This document shows positions 6,393-10,533 of a stretch of 10,533 nucleotides of DNA, in pieces; the first letter of the stretch is position 1; every line of letters begins with the position of its first letter. The notes beneath the pieces were generated by a model. It did no database searches. It was not told the origin of the DNA and saw only the letters and a list, made by a program, of their open reading frames with translations. The stretch spans positions 1 through 10,533 of the forward strand of contig JAGLML010000031.1 in the NCBI GenBank assembly GCA_023140035.1, written 5' to 3'. The DNA is from Thermoplasmatales archaeon (lineage in GTDB: Archaea; Thermoplasmatota; E2; DHVEG-1). Made by a program: the position numbers and the translations under genes.

Positions 6393-6455
6393 ATGATGGA
6401 TAAACGCAATCCAGAAAGGAAAAAAAGACCGCTGGAGAGACAAATAATAGGCTAA
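6393..6455 (+). CDS. Possible 20-residue basic leader peptide upstream of pyrB
   Basis: The frame ATG-ATG-GAT to TAA encodes MMDKRNPERKKRPLERQIIG, with 7 basic and 3 acidic residues. Its ATG is about 24 bases after the near-symmetrical TATA-like element at 6365-6374, which would suit a leaderless message. There is no Shine-Dalgarno. It overlaps the pyrB promoter region, so it could matter for pyrBI regulation, or be a chance frame; short open frames of this size are common by chance. Confidence 0.15.
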   Translation: MMDKRNPERKKRPLERQIIG

Positions 6456-6456
6456 A

Positions 6457-6468
6457 AAATTTATTAAA
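6457..6468 (+). promoter_or_regulatory. TATA-like box for pyrBI
   Basis: The AT-rich AAATTTATTAAA lies about 32-43 bases before the pyrB ATG at 6500, so transcription should start near 6490 and leave a leader of about 10 bases. That leader contains ATGTAA directly in front of the pyrB ATG. Confidence 0.45.
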
Positions 6469-6499
6469 CGGGTAACTTATTAATCATTTTCTGATGTAA

Positions 6500-7873
<1,374 letters not shown>

Positions 7874-7881
<8 letters not shown>

Positions 7882-9139
7882 TTTCTTCAAGTATTTCTTT
7901 GGCCCTATCAAGTTTTATCTTCTTTTCTTTAATCATTTGTTCTGCAACTTTGTCTACCTGATCTTCATTGGCACCAGCCATGATAGCAATGTTTTTTGCA
8001 TGAAGAGACATGTGTCCTTTTTGTATACCTACAGTTGAAAGTGCGAGTACTGCTGCAAAGTTTTGTGCAAGCCCTAAACTAGCAACTACTCCAGCGAGTT
8101 CTTGTGCTGTCTTTATGCCAAGTATTTTTTTGCAGAGTATTGCCTTTGGATGTATATTTCCGGCGCCACCAATAATCCCAACCGCAAGAGGCAATTCTAA
8201 TTCACCAACCAGATCTCCATTTTTGTCTTTGCGATATGAAGAAAGTGAGGTATAAAGGCCGTCTCTTGCTGCATAGGCATGTGCACCTGCTTCAATTGCA
8301 CGGAAATCGTTTCCTGTGGCAATAATTAATGCGTCGATACCATTCATTATTCCTTTGTTATGGGTTGCTGCCCGATAAGGATCAATTGATGCCAAGGTAT
8401 AAGATTCAAGAAAAGCATCGACAGCGTGTTCACCGCCCATTTTTTCCTTGTCAAAAACAGCTTTTGATTTTACAATTCGTTTGTCGGCAAGATTTGAAAG
8501 TATCTTTAACCTAACTTTCCCACCGGATATGTCTTCGAGGATTGGAGCTAAAGCCTCGCACATTGTATTAACTGCATTTGCACCCATGGCATCGCGAACA
8601 TCAACAATTAGGTGAATCACTATCATTTTCCCGATAGGACTGTCAAGTATTCGAATCTCCAGATCCTTTGCTCCGCCGCCAAACTCTACAAGAATCTTAT
8701 CCTGAGCATTTGCTAGTCGTAAAATCTCTTTCTTATGATCCAATATTTTTTGTGCGGCACCTATCACATCCTTTACATTCAAAAGTTGAATTTGACCGAT
8801 CATCAAAGGATTCGTACTTTCAGTTGTGAATCCTCCTTTTATTCTAGCTATCTTGGCTGCATTGCTTGCTGCAGCAACAACACTTGATTCTTCGATAGCC
8901 ATTGGAATAAGATAGTCTTTACCATTAACGAGAAAATTAACCGCAACACCGAGTGGCAACTCAAACGTTCCCAAAACATTCTCTATCATTCTATCTGCAG
9001 TTTCTATGTCTAGTGAAGAAGAAAATATCTTTGTTTCGTCCTCGTTCAAATCAGAAAAATTCTTTACAAATTCTACTCTTTTTTCAACTGGCATTTTATA
9101 AAATCCTGAAACTTTGGATGATTTCTCAACACTTGACAT
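7874..9139 (-). CDS. HMG-CoA reductase, class II
   Basis: Reduces (or in some bacteria oxidises) HMG-CoA/mevalonate; in an archaeon it should supply mevalonate for isoprenoid membrane lipids. The 421-residue protein has no membrane segments and follows the class II layout (Pseudomonas mevalonii, Staphylococcus MvaA). Catalytic residues can be placed: Glu84 in AIEESSVVAAAS, Lys262 in THNKGIMNG, Asp278 in ATGNDFRAIEAGAHAYA, and His376 in GHMSLHA in the C-terminal flap, equivalent to P. mevalonii Glu83, Lys267, Asp283 and His381. The cofactor-site signature DAMGANAVNT is at 183-192. The common EEPSVVAA motif reads EESSVVAA here. I cannot tell NADH from NADPH preference by eye. The ATG at 9139 has a weak AGGAA site 9-10 bases upstream. 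Class II in an archaeon points to old transfer from bacteria, as proposed for Thermoplasma and Archaeoglobus relatives. Confidence 0.95.
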
Positions 9140-9180
9140 CTTACTATGCTTCCTATTTTAACTTTCCAGAAAACAGTTTA

Positions 9181-9192
9181 CTATTTTTATAA
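9181..9192 (-). promoter_or_regulatory. TATA-like box for HMG-CoA reductase
   Basis: Minus strand TTATAAAAATAG, about 42-53 bases before the ATG at 9139, would start transcription near 9160 and leave a leader of about 20 bases holding the weak AGGAAG site. A second AT-rich stretch (AAGTTAAAATAGG, near 9152-9165) is closer to the start but badly spaced. Confidence 0.45.
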
Positions 9193-9376
9193 TTGTGTAT
9201 TTTAGTTACGTTTATTGTCGATGAATTACCAATATGCTGTTCTATTTCCGTATTTTGCATTCCGATTGTTATTAAATTATTAGCAGGTTCTTTTCATATT
9301 TTTTGATTACGTTTTTATGATACTTACAATAATGATTTTTTAAAAAAGATAAACAATTTGTTTGACAGCTATAATA
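9193..9376. other. AT-rich intergenic stretch with no gene seen
   Basis: Between the HMG-CoA reductase promoter and the end of the surface-protein gene. Only short chance frames occur (for example a 20-codon plus-strand frame at 9221-9283 with no ribosome site). It contains a TTTTTTAAAAAA palindrome and no recognisable RNA gene. Confidence 0.6.
9336..9347 (-). terminator. T-tract terminator after the surface-protein gene
   Basis: About 30 bases after the stop codon the minus strand reads ATCTTTTTTAAAAAATC. The run of six T fits U-rich archaeal termination; the 12-bp palindrome could work in both directions. Confidence 0.4.
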
Positions 9377-10533
9377 TCATATCTTTATAAAGAACAATAA
9401 TACAAACGCATTAGTATTTTTTATATTCATAGTTCCACCTGGTATCTTTGCATTCACTATCACATCTGTTCTACCTATTCCCAATATTAAATCTGAGCTT
9501 ACTGTTACTTGTCCTCCAGGAGGAATATTTGCAATCGAGCCAGAGGTTTGATAACCTCGCAATATTAAACCACCGAGTAAGTTGATATTCCAGCTTATAT
9601 TTCCAGCATCTCCATCTCCAATGTTTTTGATAACAGCATTTACCTTAAATAATCCACCAGTTATATTGCCTATCTCGATTAAAGGTTCTACAATATGTAT
9701 TGAAAATGGTTCTGACCAATTACTCTCAGCACTATAAATATCCTTAGCTTTAATTTTAATTTCATAATCTCCCCCTGCAGTCCAAATATGATTTGTAGTA
9801 ATATTTATGCCCTGAAAGTATGGTCCAAGCCACTCGCTGAAATTTCCATCACCCCAATCCCATTTATAAAATACTTGATCATTATCAGGGTCAGTCGTAT
9901 TACTCGAAAATGTATATTCAAATCCCACGGCCCCATTGGTTGGTCCAGATGGTTGTTCTGGTGTCTTTGGCGGGTCATTTATTCTTGTTGTGAAATACCA
10001 TATTGGCCCAGATGTTGAAGCATTATAGTTATCCCAGGCAATAATCCTCCAATAATAGGTTAAGTTAACATCAAGTGTACCTGGATCATATGTGGTTGCA
10101 GATTGATTATTTGCTACTTTGGGTGGAGGGCTAACTGTTCCAAAGCATACATCATATGTTATAATATCGCCAGGATCTGGATCGCCGCCTGTCCAAGACA
10201 GATCTATATTAACATCAACACCCGTCGACCCATTTGCTGGATAGGGATCGCTTGGTTCATATGGTGGATTATTTGGAATGTGTGCTATCTCTGTTTCATC
10301 TACATAACCATTACTGTTGTTATATACTGCCATTGTAACTTGAATATTGTTGGGAGTAATATCACCAAAATCATTACCTTGTTCATCTTCATGGTCATTG
10401 CCGTTCCAAATAGTGCTATTTGTATAACTGTTCCCGGCATCTATTGAAATATTTTCATCAAAAGCAAAGTCTAAAAATCCTAAATGATATGGTACGCCTA
10501 GAGATGTGTTATAACGGGATGAAATTTCAGTAA
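9377..10533 (-). CDS. Secreted surface protein with FN3-like, PKD and CARDB-like domains (N-terminus outside window)
   Basis: The frame is open from the window edge to TGA at 9379-9377: 385 codons are visible. The Met at 10333 is internal, because 66 sensible codons precede it without a stop. Counting from that Met, an FN3-like domain spans about 21-118 (PYEPSDPYPANGSTGVDV, WTGGDPDPGD, YYWRIIAWD, GPIWYFTT), a PKD domain about 119-214 (PDNDQVFYKWDWGDG, GGDYEIKIKAKD), and a CARDB-like domain about 217-300 (VNAVIKNIGDGDAGN, IPPGGQVTVSSD). It ends with a short hydrophobic NAFVLLFFIKI. Fourteen N-x-S/T sequons occur in the visible part, as in N-glycosylated archaeal cell-surface proteins. The 68 or so residues before the FN3-like domain are not recognised. 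Signal peptide and any catalytic domain lie outside the window. A role in adhesion, the cell envelope or a secreted enzyme is possible; none is assigned. Confidence 0.85.
   Translation of the reverse strand, partial: TEISSRYNTSLGVPYHLGFLDFAFDENISIDAGNSYTNSTIWNGNDHEDEQGNDFGDITPNNIQVTMAVYNNSNGYVDETEIAHIPNNPPYEPSDPYPANGSTGVDVNIDLSWTGGDPDPGDIITYDVCFGTVSPPPKVANNQSATTYDPGTLDVNLTYYWRIIAWDNYNASTSGPIWYFTTRINDPPKTPEQPSGPTNGAVGFEYTFSSNTTDPDNDQVFYKWDWGDGNFSEWLGPYFQGINITTNHIWTAGGDYEIKIKAKDIYSAESNWSEPFSIHIVEPLIEIGNITGGLFKVNAVIKNIGDGDAGNISWNINLLGGLILRGYQTSGSIANIPPGGQVTVSSDLILGIGRTDVIVNAKIPGGTMNIKNTNAFVLLFFIKI

Noticed and set aside
9221..9283. 20-codon plus-strand frame in the gap before the surface-protein gene
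   Set aside because: No Shine-Dalgarno, no spaced TATA-like box and an AT-driven composition; frames of this length are expected by chance.
10331..10333. Met at 10333 as the true start of the surface protein
   Set aside because: The same frame is open with sensible, sequon-rich residues all the way to the window edge, and no signal peptide follows this Met.

Overview
The window looks like a chromosomal piece of an AT-rich euryarchaeon, most likely a member of the Thermoplasmatota. This rests on protein families seen by eye: an archaeal-type 4-phosphopantoate--beta-alanine ligase, a PAC2 proteasome-chaperone relative with a C-terminal HbYX-like tail, archaeal PyrB/PyrI, RtcB, a class II HMG-CoA reductase (the form known from Thermoplasma and Archaeoglobus relatives rather than most archaea), and a heavily glycosylatable FN3/PKD surface protein. 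AT-rich TATA-like boxes about 25-40 bases before the start codons, with few Shine-Dalgarno sites, also fit an archaeon using leaderless or short-leader transcripts. The lineage is an inference.

Layout. Bases 1-988 (minus strand): an operon of phosphopantoate ligase followed by aspartyl-tRNA synthetase, the latter cut by the window edge. Bases 1042-1851 (minus): PAC2 protein ending in a hairpin/T-tract terminator. Bases 1915-3384 (minus): complete RtcB RNA ligase. Bases 3436-5346 (minus): a very unusual, highly charged Lys/Glu-rich protein containing a perfect 212-bp internal duplication, a recurring Trp motif, a long predicted coiled coil and a small globular C-terminal domain. Bases 5347-5632: intergenic, holding a short coding-like remnant. 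Bases 5633-6340 (minus): a compact single-cluster radical SAM enzyme. Bases 6500-7881 (plus): pyrB-pyrI operon (aspartate carbamoyltransferase catalytic and regulatory chains), coupled by an ATGA overlap and a strong Shine-Dalgarno. Bases 7874-9139 (minus): HMG-CoA reductase, overlapping pyrI tail to tail. Bases 9140-9376: AT-rich intergenic DNA with a promoter and a probable terminator. Bases 9377-10533 (minus): the C-terminal part of a secreted surface protein that runs off the window.

Most genes are housekeeping (CoA and pyrimidine biosynthesis, mevalonate pathway, tRNA charging and splicing, proteasome assembly) and appear mainly as separate transcription units; only the phosphopantoate ligase-aspS pair and pyrBI look like operons. 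I do not see a defence system, mobile element, CRISPR array, tRNA or rRNA. The best candidate for undescribed biology is the charged repeat protein at 3436-5346.
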